Origin: Mycobacterium sp. 141
Lineage (GTDB): Bacteria; Actinomycetota; Actinomycetes; Mycobacteriales; Mycobacteriaceae
Assembly: GCF_000382405.1 (NCBI RefSeq)
Contig: NZ_KB908264.1
Coordinates: 62,001 to 126,000 of the forward strand
Length of the DNA stretch: 64,000 nt
Direction of reading: 5' to 3'
How positions within the stretch are numbered: the first letter of the stretch is position 1; each line of letters starts with the position of its first letter. This document shows, one piece after another, positions 40,184 to 54,361 of this stretch. Under the pieces are notes generated by a model. It did no database searches, was not told the origin of the DNA, and saw only the letters and a program-made list of their open reading frames with translations. Made by a program: the position numbers and the translations under genes.

Positions 40184-41818
40184 TTAGCTGACCAGCGAGA
40201 CCGAGTTGGCCCGGCGCAGCTTGCCCGAGGAGGTCTTCGGGATGGTGCCCGGCCCGAGCACGACGACATTGCGCGGCCGCACGTCGACCTCGGTGACCAC
40301 CTCGTGGGCGACCTGGTGTTCGATCCGGCGCACTTCGGCCGGATCTTGCCAGGCGTTGGACTCCACAGCCACGGCAAAGGTCTCCCGCGAGTGCCCGGCG
40401 TCGAGCCGCACCGCGACGGCGCAACCGGTACGGACCCCGTCGACGCGGCCGGCGGCACGCTCGATGTCGGTCGGATAGATGTTGCGGCCGGCCATGATGA
40501 TGACGTCCTTGACACGGCCACAGACCACGACGTGTCCCTCATCGGTCAGGTAGCCCAGATCGCCGGTGTCGTACCAACCGCTCTCGTCCTGGGCCGGCAG
40601 GAAACCGCCCATGGTGACATAGCCGGGCGTCACGCACTCGCCGCGCAGCTCGATGACACCGACGCCGCGAGCCGGCATCACATCGCCGTTCTCGTCGACC
40701 ACACGCGCTTCCAGATCGGTCAGCAGCGGGCCGAGTGTCGCGAGCCGGCGCGTATTGCCCTTGGTGGCGGGCACGGCGCGGCGCAGCGCCGCCAGCAGAT
40801 CGGCATCGACCTCGTCGACCACCAGGCCGGCGTTGCACTCGGAGAATGACACCGCCAGCGTCGTCTCCGCCATGCCGTACGCCGGCAGGATCGCCGACGG
40901 CGCCAGGCCGAACGGTTTGCCCGCATCGAGCAGGTCTTCGACGTCGGCGGGGTCGACCGGCTCGGCACCGGACAGCGCGAAGCGCAGCGTCGAGAGATCG
41001 AACTGGCCCGGCTCGGCCTGCTTGCGCAGCCGCTTGGCGAAAAGCGCGTAGGCGAAGTTGGGCGCCGCGGTCATGGTGCCCTTGTACTTGTCGATGAGCT
41101 TGGCCCACAGCAGGGTGTCGCGCAGGAAGTCCATCGGCGTGACCTTGACGAGCTCGGCACCGAAATACATCGGGATGGTCAGGAAGCCGACCATGCCCAT
41201 GTCGTGAAAGCAAGGCAGCCAGCTCACCATGACGTCCCTGTCGACGTCGTACTTAGCCCCGATGAACATCGCCTCGGCATTGGAATGGATGTTGCGGTGC
41301 GTGATCTGCACGGCCTTGGGCGAACCCGTCGAACCTGAGGTCAGCTGCATGAGGGCGAGGTCGTCCTCGCCGGTCTCGATCGGGTCGATCGGCTCGGCGG
41401 CCAACAGATCAGCGATCGTGAGAACCTTGATGCCCTTGTCCTCAAGCACCGGGATGGCGACGAGGAACGGCTCGGAGACGATCACGGCGGCGGCCTCGAT
41501 CATGCCGATGACGTTCATGGTGTCCTCGGCCCACACCGCCAGATCGGTGCGCGGGGTGGGCTGGTGCAGCATCGTCAGGCTGGCGCCGCGCATCCACACG
41601 CCTTGGGCGGTCGGGGCGATCTCCACCGGGAATCCGGCCAGCACGCCGATCGCGTCACCGGGGCCGATGCCGGCCGCGGCCAGTCCGCCGGCGATGCGTC
41701 GCGCACGTTCGTGCACCTCAAGCCAGGTGTGCCGGACAGGCTCGTGTGGCTCACCGGTCACCATGCCCCGAGAGCTTTCACGGGCGTTGCGGTACATCTT
41801 ATCGGTGAACCTGCTCAC
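40184..41818 (-). CDS. Fatty-acyl-AMP ligase-like protein (Pks16 homologue)
   Basis: A 544-residue ANL-superfamily enzyme. [18 protein letters not shown] is the P-loop-like motif, [12 protein letters not shown] the adenylate motif, [10 protein letters not shown] and [20 protein letters not shown] follow, and [10 protein letters not shown] carries the catalytic lysine. It matches Rv1013 (annotated pks16), which has no ketosynthase despite its name. It probably activates a fatty acid as acyl-AMP or acyl-CoA. I place the start at GTG 41818, where an AAGGAGG sequence stands five bases upstream; the longer frame to 41926 adds a non-conserved stretch. No PKS or carrier gene is adjacent. Confidence 0.88.
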   Translation of the reverse strand: MSRFTDKMYRNARESSRGMVTGEPHEPVRHTWLEVHERARRIAGGLAAAGIGPGDAIGVLAGFPVEIAPTAQGVWMRGASLTMLHQPTPRTDLAVWAEDTMNVIGMIEAAAVIVSEPFLVAIPVLEDKGIKVLTIADLLAAEPIDPIETGEDDLALMQLTSGSTGSPKAVQITHRNIHSNAEAMFIGAKYDVDRDVMVSWLPCFHDMGMVGFLTIPMYFGAELVKVTPMDFLRDTLLWAKLIDKYKGTMTAAPNFAYALFAKRLRKQAEPGQFDLSTLRFALSGAEPVDPADVEDLLDAGKPFGLAPSAILPAYGMAETTLAVSFSECNAGLVVDEVDADLLAALRRAVPATKGNTRRLATLGPLLTDLEARVVDENGDVMPARGVGVIELRGECVTPGYVTMGGFLPAQDESGWYDTGDLGYLTDEGHVVVCGRVKDVIIMAGRNIYPTDIERAAGRVDGVRTGCAVAVRLDAGHSRETFAVAVESNAWQDPAEVRRIEHQVAHEVVTEVDVRPRNVVVLGPGTIPKTSSGKLRRANSVSLVS

Positions 41819-42129
41819 GACGACCTCCTTGGCTTCCGGAGCCGCAGCACCGGTGACATGGGATACAGCGTCCGGATTTCCATGCTCCGCCTGTGGTAAA
41901 GCGCCGTTGTGCAGGCGCGCGCGCACAATTGGGCAGCGGTTTTGTCTCGGTTAGGTGATACCGCCTGCGCCGGGGCTGCCGGCGGAAGCGTGCCGCACGC
42001 CGACCGCCCGCCGAGCACGACGGGCGACGATACGTGACCACGAGCATTCACCATCGGTCATCTTATGAGACTCTTAAGTAGCCGCCAAACTATCGCGAGA
42101 ATTGAGTCCTGAGTCACACCAACGCGACA
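41819..42129. other. Intergenic gap, no gene seen
   Basis: The region between the ligase gene and ispE holds the ligase ribosome site at its left edge and alternating GCGC tracts near 41910-41930. I see no supported coding frame or clear promoter. Confidence 0.5.
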
Positions 42130-43104
42130 TCAGACCGATGCCGACGGCGCCGGTACCACCCGCGCCCCGTGCACCGGACCGCTGGCCACCCGCACCGTGC
42201 GGCACACACCGGCGCCTGCCAGTTGCGCCCCGACGTCGACGGCCGCCGTCGCCGATCCACACAGGAATGCGCACGTCGGCCCGGAACCCGACACGAGGCC
42301 GGCCAAAGCCCCGGCCTCGACACCGGCACGCAGCGTACGACGCAGATCGGGGTACAGGCTCAGCGCCGCCGGCTGTAAATCATTTCCCAGCAGCGAGGCG
42401 AGTTCGACGGCGTCTCCGGAGGCCAATGCGGCCAGCACAGGTTCAGGCTCCTCGGCCCGCGGTGGCTCGTCACGGCCGGTGTCGGCGCGCAATCGGTCCA
42501 GTTCACCGAACACCTCCGGTGTGGGCAGGCCGCGCTGGGCGAACGCCAGCACCCAGTGGAAGGTATTGCGGGCCAGCACCGTGGCCAGTTCCTCGCCCCG
42601 TCCGCTGCCCAGAGCCGTCCCGCCGTGTAGCGCGAATGGGACATCGCTACCCAGCCGGGCGGCCAGGGCATGCAGGTCTCGTCGCGGCACCCCTAACTCC
42701 CACAGGGTGTTCATCGCCACCAGAACACCCGCCGCGTCGGCACTTCCGCCGGCCATCCCGCCGGCCACCGGGATGGACTTGTCGATGGTGATGGCGACGT
42801 CGGGGGCGCGGCCGACATGTTCGGCCAACAACACGGCCGCTCTCCACGCCAGGTTGCGTTCGTCGGTGGGCAGCGACTCCACGCCCTCGCCCGACATCGT
42901 CACCGACAGCATGTCAGCATTGCGCACGGTGACCTCGTCGGTCAGCGATACGGCATGGAAGACCGTGGTCAGCTCGTGATAGCCGTCGTCACGCAGATCG
43001 CCGACCGCAAGATAGAGATTGACCTTGCCGGGCACACGAACGGTGACCGACCCGGTGGGGACCCATTCGGATGCGGTACTGCCGTCGGATGCGGACACGG
43101 CCAC
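42130..43104 (-). CDS. ispE: IspE, 4-diphosphocytidyl-2-C-methyl-D-erythritol kinase
   Basis: A 324-residue GHMP kinase of the MEP pathway for isoprenoids. Motifs: [12 protein letters not shown] at the N-terminus, [20 protein letters not shown] as the ATP-binding GHMP motif, [20 protein letters not shown], and [14 protein letters not shown]. Corresponds to Rv1011. In M. tuberculosis it follows ksgA directly; here a kinase gene on the opposite strand lies between them. The two 5' ends are divergent, 49 bases apart by my starts. Confidence 0.96.
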   Translation of the reverse strand: MAVSASDGSTASEWVPTGSVTVRVPGKVNLYLAVGDLRDDGYHELTTVFHAVSLTDEVTVRNADMLSVTMSGEGVESLPTDERNLAWRAAVLLAEHVGRAPDVAITIDKSIPVAGGMAGGSADAAGVLVAMNTLWELGVPRRDLHALAARLGSDVPFALHGGTALGSGRGEELATVLARNTFHWVLAFAQRGLPTPEVFGELDRLRADTGRDEPPRAEEPEPVLAALASGDAVELASLLGNDLQPAALSLYPDLRRTLRAGVEAGALAGLVSGSGPTCAFLCGSATAAVDVGAQLAGAGVCRTVRVASGPVHGARVVPAPSASV

Positions 43105-43153
43105 GACACTATCCCCGACGACGGCGAACCGTCACCGAACCTATGCTGTGACA

Positions 43154-44011
43154 GTGGTGTCACCCGGTGAGGGGCTGGCCGCGGAATTCGAGATCGACGA
43201 GGTCCTCGGCCGCGGGGGCTGGGCCGTCGTGTACCGCGCTCACGCTTCCGATGGCCGCGTTGTCGCGCTCAAGGTGCTCAACGAATCGCACCGCAAACCC
43301 GATCAGCTGGCGCGGCTGCGGCGGGAGTTCAACTTCGCCCGCCGCCTCGCGCACCCCAGCATCATCACGGTCTACGAGGCTGGCCCGGCCTGGCTGGCCA
43401 TGGAATTCATCGATGGCGGCACGGTCAGCGGGCTGACGGCGCTGCCCGACCGGCTCACGGCTTTGACCCAAATCGCCGGCGCACTCGACCACTCGCACCG
43501 GCACGGAATCGTGCACTGCGATGTCAAGCCGGCCAACATTCTTGTCAACAAACCCTTTTCAAGGGCAGTGCTGATCGACTTCGGGGTGGCGCATTCGGTT
43601 TCCGAAGACGTGGCCATCCGACTTGCCCACGACACCGGCCGCCTGACTCTCGACCCGGCCAGACGAATAGCCCGCCGATCCTATGAGCCACGTACCGAGG
43701 TCCAGGCCTCACTGCCCTACTCGTCTCCCGAGCTACTCAGCGGCCGAGCACCTTCGGCCGTCACCGACCAGTATTCGTTGGCCTGCACCGCCGTTGAGTT
43801 GATGACCGGCTCACCGCCCTTCACGGCAAGCACCGCCACCGGACTGATAGAGCATCAACTGCACTCCGCGCCACCGAAGATCTCCCGACGCATCTCCGGG
43901 ATCCCACGCGCCGTCGACTCAATCGTCACCAAAGCGATGGCCAAAAGACCAGAGATGCGCTATGACTCGTGCACAGAGTTCATGAGACTGATCACGCGGG
44001 CACTTCGCTGA
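43154..44011 (+). CDS. Soluble eukaryotic-type Ser/Thr protein kinase
   Basis: A 285-residue protein consisting only of a kinase domain, with no transmembrane segment or sensor domain. The glycine loop is VLGRGGWAVVYRA, the ATP lysine is in VVALKVL (Lys40), the catalytic loop is HCDVKPANILVN (Asp123, Asn128), and DFG is at 142-144. The usual HRD is HCD, so it is a non-RD kinase. The activation segment is unusually long and Arg-rich (about residues 145-190) before SLPYSSPELLSG. Start taken at GTG 43154; a longer frame runs back into ispE. It may act on neighbouring metabolism or ribosome maturation, but nothing shows the substrate. Confidence 0.87.
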   Translation: MVSPGEGLAAEFEIDEVLGRGGWAVVYRAHASDGRVVALKVLNESHRKPDQLARLRREFNFARRLAHPSIITVYEAGPAWLAMEFIDGGTVSGLTALPDRLTALTQIAGALDHSHRHGIVHCDVKPANILVNKPFSRAVLIDFGVAHSVSEDVAIRLAHDTGRLTLDPARRIARRSYEPRTEVQASLPYSSPELLSGRAPSAVTDQYSLACTAVELMTGSPPFTASTATGLIEHQLHSAPPKISRRISGIPRAVDSIVTKAMAKRPEMRYDSCTEFMRLITRALR

Positions 44012-44016
44012 CTGGC

Positions 44017-44072
44017 GAGTTCGACAAAAGGGTCGCGCACCGCGAAGGTGAGCGACCCTTTTTGTCGAACTC
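44017..44072. terminator. Bidirectional terminator hairpin
   Basis: GAGTTCGACAAAAGGGTCGC (44017-44036) pairs with 44052-44072 with one bulged T. The A-run and T-run within the stem suit termination of both convergent transcripts (kinase and ksgA). Confidence 0.88.
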
Positions 44073-44081
44073 GGTGAAGCC

Positions 44082-46147
<2,066 letters not shown>

Positions 46148-46196
46148 TCACCGACTGCACGTCAAGCGGTTGATCACAAGACGGTAACGAAAAGGC

Positions 46197-47051
46197 CTAT
46201 ATACGGCAACTTTCGTCCAGCCCGTACACCCGGGCCGCAGTGGTTGCCGTCTCGGCCGCCAGGTCCTGCTCGGGCCGGTCAAGCAAATTTGCCAGTGCTC
46301 GGACAGTGTATGGCAGGCAATATGGCTCGTTCGGCGCTCCGCGATACGGATGCGGGGTCAGAAACGGCGCGTCGGTCTCCACCAGCAGCTGCCCCGACGG
46401 GATCAGCCGAGCGGCCTCCTGCAGGTCAACTGCATTTTTGAAGCTGACCGTGCCGGACAAGCTCAGAATCCAGCCCGCATCGATACACGTACGCGCCATC
46501 TCCGGACCCGACGAAAAACAGTGGAAGATCACAGTTTCTGGCGCCCCCTCGGCAGCCAGGACGTCGAGAACCGCGGCGTCGGCATCGCGATTGTGGATCA
46601 TCAGCGGCTTGCCGGTCCGTTTCGCCAGGTCGATGTGCCAGGCGAAGCCGTCACGCTGCTCCGCGGGCGTGGCGCAGCCGTCCAGCTTGTCCGGCCAGTA
46701 CAGATCGATCCCCGTCTCCCCCACCGCGACCACGCGGGGACGGGCGGCCAGCCGCTCCAGATCGGCTTTCGCCGCGTCGTTCAGCGCATTGGCACGCGTG
46801 GGATGCAGCGCGACTGCCGCGTACACCCGATCGTCGGCGTCCGCGGCACCGGCGGCCCAGTGCGCTGCAGCCAGATCGTCGGCGACCGTAACCACCCGCT
46901 GCACGCCGACCGCAGCCGCGCGATCGACGATGGCGTGGATGTCGTCGGCGGTGTCCGCGCCACACGAATGGAGATGGGTATGGGCATCGATGAGCGGCGC
47001 CAAAGGTTCCGGGGCGGGCGGCTTATCCCTGCCTGAGCGTTTGGAACTCAT
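46197..47051 (-). CDS. tatD: TatD-family metal-dependent hydrolase
   Basis: A 284-residue TIM-barrel hydrolase. Metal ligands are visible in LIDAHTHLHSCG, VAVGETGIDLYW, MIHNRDADAAVL, IFHCFSSGPEMA and LLVETDAPFLTPHP. TatD proteins act as 3'-5' exonucleases on damaged DNA or RNA. ATG 47051 gives MSSKRSGRDK; the longer frame adds 11 residues that overlap the metG start region. It is divergent from metG with only 25 bases between starts. Corresponds to Rv1008. Confidence 0.94.
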   Translation of the reverse strand: MSSKRSGRDKPPAPEPLAPLIDAHTHLHSCGADTADDIHAIVDRAAAVGVQRVVTVADDLAAAHWAAGAADADDRVYAAVALHPTRANALNDAAKADLERLAARPRVVAVGETGIDLYWPDKLDGCATPAEQRDGFAWHIDLAKRTGKPLMIHNRDADAAVLDVLAAEGAPETVIFHCFSSGPEMARTCIDAGWILSLSGTVSFKNAVDLQEAARLIPSGQLLVETDAPFLTPHPYRGAPNEPYCLPYTVRALANLLDRPEQDLAAETATTAARVYGLDESCRI

Positions 47052-47076
47052 TGCAACACCATAAAGTGAACCCCCG

Positions 47077-49978
<2,902 letters not shown>

Positions 49979-50020
49979 CACGTGATCTGAGCCACGTTCG
50001 AACCCGATGGTCGTCGGTGG

Positions 50021-50047
50021 TGTCACAAACCGGTCGCGCGCGGTGTC
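50021..50047 (+). promoter_or_regulatory. ECF41-type promoter
   Basis: TGTCACA (50021-50027), 16 bases, then TGTC (50044-50047). The published ECF41 motif, as I recall it, is TGTCACA-N16-CGTC. It lies 33 bases upstream of the oxidoreductase ATG, whose operon encodes an ECF41-type sigma factor. GGTGTCTC near 50042 also pairs with GGAGACACC over the ribosome site. Confidence 0.75.
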
Positions 50048-50079
50048 TCGAGGGCATAAGCCCATTGAAAGGAGACACC

Positions 50080-51291
50080 ATGACCGGGCAGAGCATTCGC
50101 ATCACCGTGATCGGCGGTGGCTACGCCGGAGTGCTGGCCGCCAATCGGCTGCAGGGAGCCGCGGGCGTCACCGTGACACTGGTCAACCCGCGGCCGCGGT
50201 TTGTCGAGCGGATTCGCCTGCACCAACTGGTCGCCGGCAACGACGACGCCACCGAGGCGTACGACTCGTTGCTCGGCGACCGGGTGCGGCTGCTTGTCGA
50301 CAGTGCCGAGCGCATCGATGCCGTGGCGCGCCGCGTGCACCTTCGCTCCGGTGACACGCTCGATTACGACTACCTCCTGTACGCCGTCGGCAGCACTGCG
50401 GGCGTGTCGGCTGCGGTGCCGGGCGCTGCCGAATTTGCTTATCCGATAGGCGAATTCGAGCAGGCCGTCCGGCTCCGCAACCGACTCCGGGAGGTGGCGC
50501 TCGGCGCGCCGGTGATCGTCGTGGGCGGTGGGCTGACCGGCATCGAAACGGCTGCTGAGTTCGCCGAGGCGGGGCGCCGAGCCACCCTGGTGACCGATGT
50601 CGTCGGCGCCTCGCTCGGTGAGGGCGGACGCCGTTCGGTGGTCAAAGGGCTGACCCGGCTGGGGGTCTCGATCGTCGACGGGCCCGACATCCTGGTCGCT
50701 GCCGTCGAGACCGACGCGGTGGTCATGGCCGACGGCAACCGACTACCCAGTGCGGTGACGGTGTGGACCACCGGCTTCGGGGTGCCCGGCTTGGCTGCTG
50801 CCAGCGGCCTGACAACCGATCAGCTCGGCCGGCTGTACACCGACGAAACCCTTACCAGCGTCGACGATCCGCACATCGTGGCAGCCGGTGACGCCGCCTC
50901 CCCGTCGGGCATCCCGCTGCGGATGAGCTGCCAGGCGGCTGGACCGCTGGGCATCCAGGCGGCCAACACCGTGCTGGCGCGCATCGCAGAGACCGAGCCT
51001 GCGGTGATCAACCAGGCATTCGCCGGGCAATGCGTGAGCGTCGGGCGTAATCTCGGCACCGCGCAGCTCTGCCACTCCGACGACAGCCCGCGGAAGGTCT
51101 ACCTCGGCGGCCGTACCGGCGCCTACCTCAAAGAGCAGGTGTGCCGGGCCACACTGTGGGCGATCCGCCGTGAAGCGGCGAAACCGGGCTCGTACTTCTG
51201 GTTCCGCGGCGGCAACAGGCAGCTTCAGCTCGCCGCCGCTCGCCAAGAGCCCCTGGCCGGTGCGGACGTGAGGAGCAGGACCATCTCATGA
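50080..51291 (+). CDS. FAD/NAD(P)-dependent oxidoreductase, NDH-2-like
   Basis: A 403-residue pyridine nucleotide-disulphide-type reductase. FAD-binding ITVIGGGYAGVLAANRL, NAD-binding VIVVGGGLTGIETAAEFAEA, and the C-terminal FAD motif HIVAAGDAASPSGIPLRMSC. Resembles NADH dehydrogenase-like proteins, but no membrane helix is evident. ATG 50080 with GAAAGGAG. The stop overlaps the sigma gene (ATGA). ECF41 genes are typically paired with an oxidoreductase, decarboxylase or epimerase gene, so this is the expected partner. Substrate unknown. Confidence 0.88.
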   Translation: MTGQSIRITVIGGGYAGVLAANRLQGAAGVTVTLVNPRPRFVERIRLHQLVAGNDDATEAYDSLLGDRVRLLVDSAERIDAVARRVHLRSGDTLDYDYLLYAVGSTAGVSAAVPGAAEFAYPIGEFEQAVRLRNRLREVALGAPVIVVGGGLTGIETAAEFAEAGRRATLVTDVVGASLGEGGRRSVVKGLTRLGVSIVDGPDILVAAVETDAVVMADGNRLPSAVTVWTTGFGVPGLAAASGLTTDQLGRLYTDETLTSVDDPHIVAAGDAASPSGIPLRMSCQAAGPLGIQAANTVLARIAETEPAVINQAFAGQCVSVGRNLGTAQLCHSDDSPRKVYLGGRTGAYLKEQVCRATLWAIRREAAKPGSYFWFRGGNRQLQLAAARQEPLAGADVRSRTIS

Positions 51292-52202
51292 ACACACCGA
51301 ACGCAAGGAACTCGACCGAGCACGCCGAACGGTTCACGATGCTGCGGCCGTTGCTGTTCACCATCGCCTACGAGATATTGGGCACGGCAACGGAATCCGA
51401 CGACGTGCTACAGGAGAGTTACCTGCGCTGGGCAGAGGTGGATCTGGCGGGCGTGACGGATACCAAAGCCTATCTGGCCCAGTTGGTCACCCGGCAGGCA
51501 CTCAACGCGCTGCGTGCGCAGTCCCGCAGACGCGAGGACTACGTCGGCCCGTGGCTGCCCGAGCCACTGTTGCTGGAAATCCGCGACGGCGCTGCTGACG
51601 TGGTGCTGGCCGAGTCGGTGTCGATGGCAATGCTCGTGGTGCTGGAGACGCTCAGCCCCGACGAGCGGGCGGTGTTCGTCCTGCGCGAGGTGTTCGGCTT
51701 CAGTTACGACGAAATCGCCTCGGCCGTAGGCAAATCCGTGAGCGCCGTGCGGCAGATGGCGCACCGGTCCCGCCAACACGTGCAGTCGCGGCGTAAACGG
51801 TTCGCTCCCGTCGACGTCGCCGAGTCCACCCGCATCACCCGACAGTTCCTCGACTCCGCGGCCACCGGCGACGTCGATGGCCTGCTGGCGCTCCTTGCGC
51901 CGGACGCCGTCTACACCGCCGACAGCGGTGGCAAGGCCAGCGCCGCCCGCCGTCCCGTGGTGGGAGCGCAGAAGGTCGCCACGATGCTGACCGGCCTGTT
52001 CCGGGTCGCCGAGCGAATTCCGGGTCTGCAGTTCGACGCGGCCGTGTTCAACAATGCACCCGCGTTCGTCATTCACAGCGACGCCGGGTTGGAGGGTGTG
52101 TTCACCATCGAGATCGTCGACGGCAAGATCACGCACTTCTACGCCATGCGCAACCCGGACAAGCTGACCGGCATCGACATCCCGCGGGTGATCAGCCGCT
52201 GA
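51288..52202 (+). CDS. ECF41-family sigma factor (SigJ-like)
   Basis: A 304-residue extracytoplasmic-function sigma factor. Sigma-2 region: LLFTIAYEILGTATESDDVL then QESYLRWAEVDL; sigma-4 region: LSPDERAVFVLREVFGFSYD then EIASAVGKSVSAVRQMAHRS. The C-terminal 110 residues form a SnoaL/NTF2-like domain (LDSAATGDVDGLLALLAPDA, SGGKASAARRPVVG), which in ECF41 factors acts as a built-in regulator in place of an anti-sigma factor. ATG 51288 overlaps the oxidoreductase stop. The upstream promoter motif indicates autoregulation. M. tuberculosis SigJ has the same layout. Confidence 0.93.
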   Translation: MNTPNARNSTEHAERFTMLRPLLFTIAYEILGTATESDDVLQESYLRWAEVDLAGVTDTKAYLAQLVTRQALNALRAQSRRREDYVGPWLPEPLLLEIRDGAADVVLAESVSMAMLVVLETLSPDERAVFVLREVFGFSYDEIASAVGKSVSAVRQMAHRSRQHVQSRRKRFAPVDVAESTRITRQFLDSAATGDVDGLLALLAPDAVYTADSGGKASAARRPVVGAQKVATMLTGLFRVAERIPGLQFDAAVFNNAPAFVIHSDAGLEGVFTIEIVDGKITHFYAMRNPDKLTGIDIPRVISR

Positions 52203-52222
52203 GGCTCTGCCACGCTGGTGGC

Positions 52223-53545
52223 ATGCGGATCGAGCGGCTCGGCGCCCTGGGTGATCCCGCGGTGGTATTGCGGGCTGTCGCCGCCGCGGCCGCCCGCGTC
52301 GGGTTGCCCGGACCCGCGGCGCTGACCGGTGACTGGTTCGGTTCCCGCGCCGTGATCGCCCCGTCACTCGCGGCGGCGCCGGTCGCAGCGGCCTCGGCGT
52401 TCCCGTTCGCCCCGAGCCCCACCACCGTCGACCCGGAGATCGGCGGCGGCTGGTTCGGCTATCTGGCCTACCCGGATCCCGGGGCCGACGGGTTGGCGCC
52501 CCGCATCCCCGAGGCGGCGGGCGGCTGGTCGGACTGCGTGCTGCGCCAGGACTCCGACGGCCACTGGTGGTACGAAAGCCTCACCGGCGCAGCTCTTCCC
52601 GAGTGGTTGACGGTGTTGCCGACGCCGCAGGCGGGCCCCTACGCCCTGCACTGGGCGCCACCCGACCGGGAGGTCCACCGGCACGGCGTGCTGGCCTGTC
52701 TGGACGCGATCGCCGCGGGCGAGGTGTACCAGGCCTGTGTGTGCACGCGTTTCACCGGACAGCTCGACGGGGATCCGCTGGACTTCTTCGCCGACGCGGC
52801 AGCCAGGACCCTGCCCTCCCGCGCCGCCTACCTGTCCGGCGCGTGGGGTGCGGTGGCGTCGTTGTCACCGGAGCTGTTCCTGCGTCGCCGCGGCACCGAC
52901 GTCACGTCCAGGCCCATCAAGGGCACGCTGCCCCGATCGGCGAATCCGGCGGATCTGTTGGCCTCGGTCAAAGACGTCGCCGAGAACATCATGATCGTCG
53001 ACCTGGTCCGCAACGACCTCGGCCGGGTCGCCGCCATCGGCACCGTGACGGTGCCCGAACTGCTGTCGGTGCAGCCCGCGCCCGGCGTCTGGCATCTGGT
53101 GTCGACGGTCGCGGCCGAGGTGCCCGTCGAAGTGCCGATGGCGCGGTTGCTACAGGCCGCCTTTCCGCCCGCATCGGTGACCGGCACCCCCAAGGCCCGG
53201 GCCCGCCAACTGCTGCGGCAATGGGAGCCGACACGACGCGGAGTGTATTGCGGCACAGTCGGTTTGGCGTCACCGGTGGCGGGCTGCGAACTCAACGTGG
53301 CGATCCGGACCGTCGAGTTCGGCGCCGACGGGTCTGCTGTGCTCGGCGTCGGCGGCGGCATCACCGCGGATTCCGATCCCGACCGGGAATGGGAGGAGTG
53401 CCTGCACAAGGCTGCGTCGATCGTGCTGCCGCCCCGCACGCAAGGAGGACAGGAACAGCCCCGCACGCGAGGAGGACAAGACCGGACCAGCACTAAGGCA
53501 TCAGTCCCGGGCTCGCAGCACGGCGTCGTACAACTCGCGCCGTGA
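52223..53545 (+). CDS. pabB: Aminodeoxychorismate synthase component I
   Basis: A 440-residue chorismate-utilising enzyme producing aminodeoxychorismate for folate. Motifs: GEVYQACVCTRFTG, SRPIKGTLPR, ENIMIVDLVRNDLGRVA, PPASVTGTPKARARQLL, RRGVYCGTVG and GGGITADSDPDREWEECLHK. The catalytic core ends near residue 405. The tail PRTQGGQEQPRTRGGQD is encoded by two 27-base tandem repeats and the frame then runs 45 bases into the end of rsmI. Corresponds to Rv1005c, although the tail is probably not conserved. Confidence 0.93.
   Translation: MRIERLGALGDPAVVLRAVAAAAARVGLPGPAALTGDWFGSRAVIAPSLAAAPVAAASAFPFAPSPTTVDPEIGGGWFGYLAYPDPGADGLAPRIPEAAGGWSDCVLRQDSDGHWWYESLTGAALPEWLTVLPTPQAGPYALHWAPPDREVHRHGVLACLDAIAAGEVYQACVCTRFTGQLDGDPLDFFADAAARTLPSRAAYLSGAWGAVASLSPELFLRRRGTDVTSRPIKGTLPRSANPADLLASVKDVAENIMIVDLVRNDLGRVAAIGTVTVPELLSVQPAPGVWHLVSTVAAEVPVEVPMARLLQAAFPPASVTGTPKARARQLLRQWEPTRRGVYCGTVGLASPVAGCELNVAIRTVEFGADGSAVLGVGGGITADSDPDREWEECLHKAASIVLPPRTQGGQEQPRTRGGQDRTSTKASVPGSQHGVVQLAP
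53431..53484 (+). repeat. Two 27-bp tandem repeats in the pabB 3' end
   Basis: Units start at 53431 and 53458; both begin GCCCCGCACGC and contain AGGAGGACA. Identity is about 21 of 27. They encode the PRTQGGQE / PRTRGGQD tail of PabB. Confidence 0.8.
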
Positions 53546-54337
53546 CGGTGCGCCCGGATGGGCCGCGATCACCTCGGCGCAGGCATCCTTGACCCGGGCT
53601 CCGGCGTCGACCAGCTCCTCGACCTCGGCGATCAGGGTGGGTAGGTCAGCGCTCGGTGTGGCACCGGCGAGCACCACCGTGATCTCCCCCAGCACGCCGT
53701 CGGCGGCCCATTCGGCAAGCTCGGCCAGCGTGCCTCGCTTGATCTCCTCGTGGGTCTTGGTGAGTTCGCGGCACACGACAACGCGTCGCTGCGGACCCAG
53801 CACTTCGACAGCATCGCGCAGCGTGTCGGCGAGTCGGCGGGGGGATTCGAAGAACACGCAGGTGCGTAGCTCGTGGGCCAGGCTGCGCAGCCACGCCATG
53901 CGGGCGGCCTGCTTGCGCGGCGCGAAACCCTCGAAGCAGAACCGGTCGGACGCCAGCCCGGACACCGCCAGCGCGGTCGTCACGGCCGACGGGCCGGGCA
54001 GGCAAGATACCGACCACCCCGCTTCTATACACGCGGCCACCAGGCGGTAGCCCGGATCGTTGATCAACGGCATCCCGGCGTCACTGACCACCAGCACCGT
54101 CGCCCCTGCGGCGATCTCCTCGACCAGGCCCGGCACCCGGCCGGCCTCGTTCTGGTCGAAGAAACTCAGCACCCGCCCTTTGGGTGTGACGCCCAGCGCC
54201 TGCGCCAGTACGCGGATCCGTCGGGTGTCCTCAGCGGCCACGATGTCCGCGTCTGCCAGCGCCGCGACCAGCCGGGCGGAGGCGTCCGATGGCTGGCCCA
54301 ACGGCGTCGCGCCGATCAGCAGTTTCCCGGGTGTCAC
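53501..54337 (-). CDS. rsmI: RsmI, 16S rRNA C1402 2'-O-methyltransferase
   Basis: A 278-residue tetrapyrrole-methylase-fold enzyme. LLIGATPLGQPSDASARLVA, ADIVAAEDTRRIRVLAQALG, TVLVVSDAGMPLINDPGYRL, LPGPSAVTTALAVSGLASDR and FFESPRRLADTLRD are characteristic. The very long open frame upstream is antisense to pmt; I use GTG 54337 (VTPGKLL). It is divergent from pmt, 24 bases apart, and its end overlaps pabB by 45 bases. Corresponds to Rv1003. Confidence 0.93.
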   Translation of the reverse strand: MTPGKLLIGATPLGQPSDASARLVAALADADIVAAEDTRRIRVLAQALGVTPKGRVLSFFDQNEAGRVPGLVEEIAAGATVLVVSDAGMPLINDPGYRLVAACIEAGWSVSCLPGPSAVTTALAVSGLASDRFCFEGFAPRKQAARMAWLRSLAHELRTCVFFESPRRLADTLRDAVEVLGPQRRVVVCRELTKTHEEIKRGTLAELAEWAADGVLGEITVVLAGATPSADLPTLIAEVEELVDAGARVKDACAEVIAAHPGAPSRRELYDAVLRARD

Positions 54338-54361
54338 GCCCGACAGCCTACGATCGCTTGC

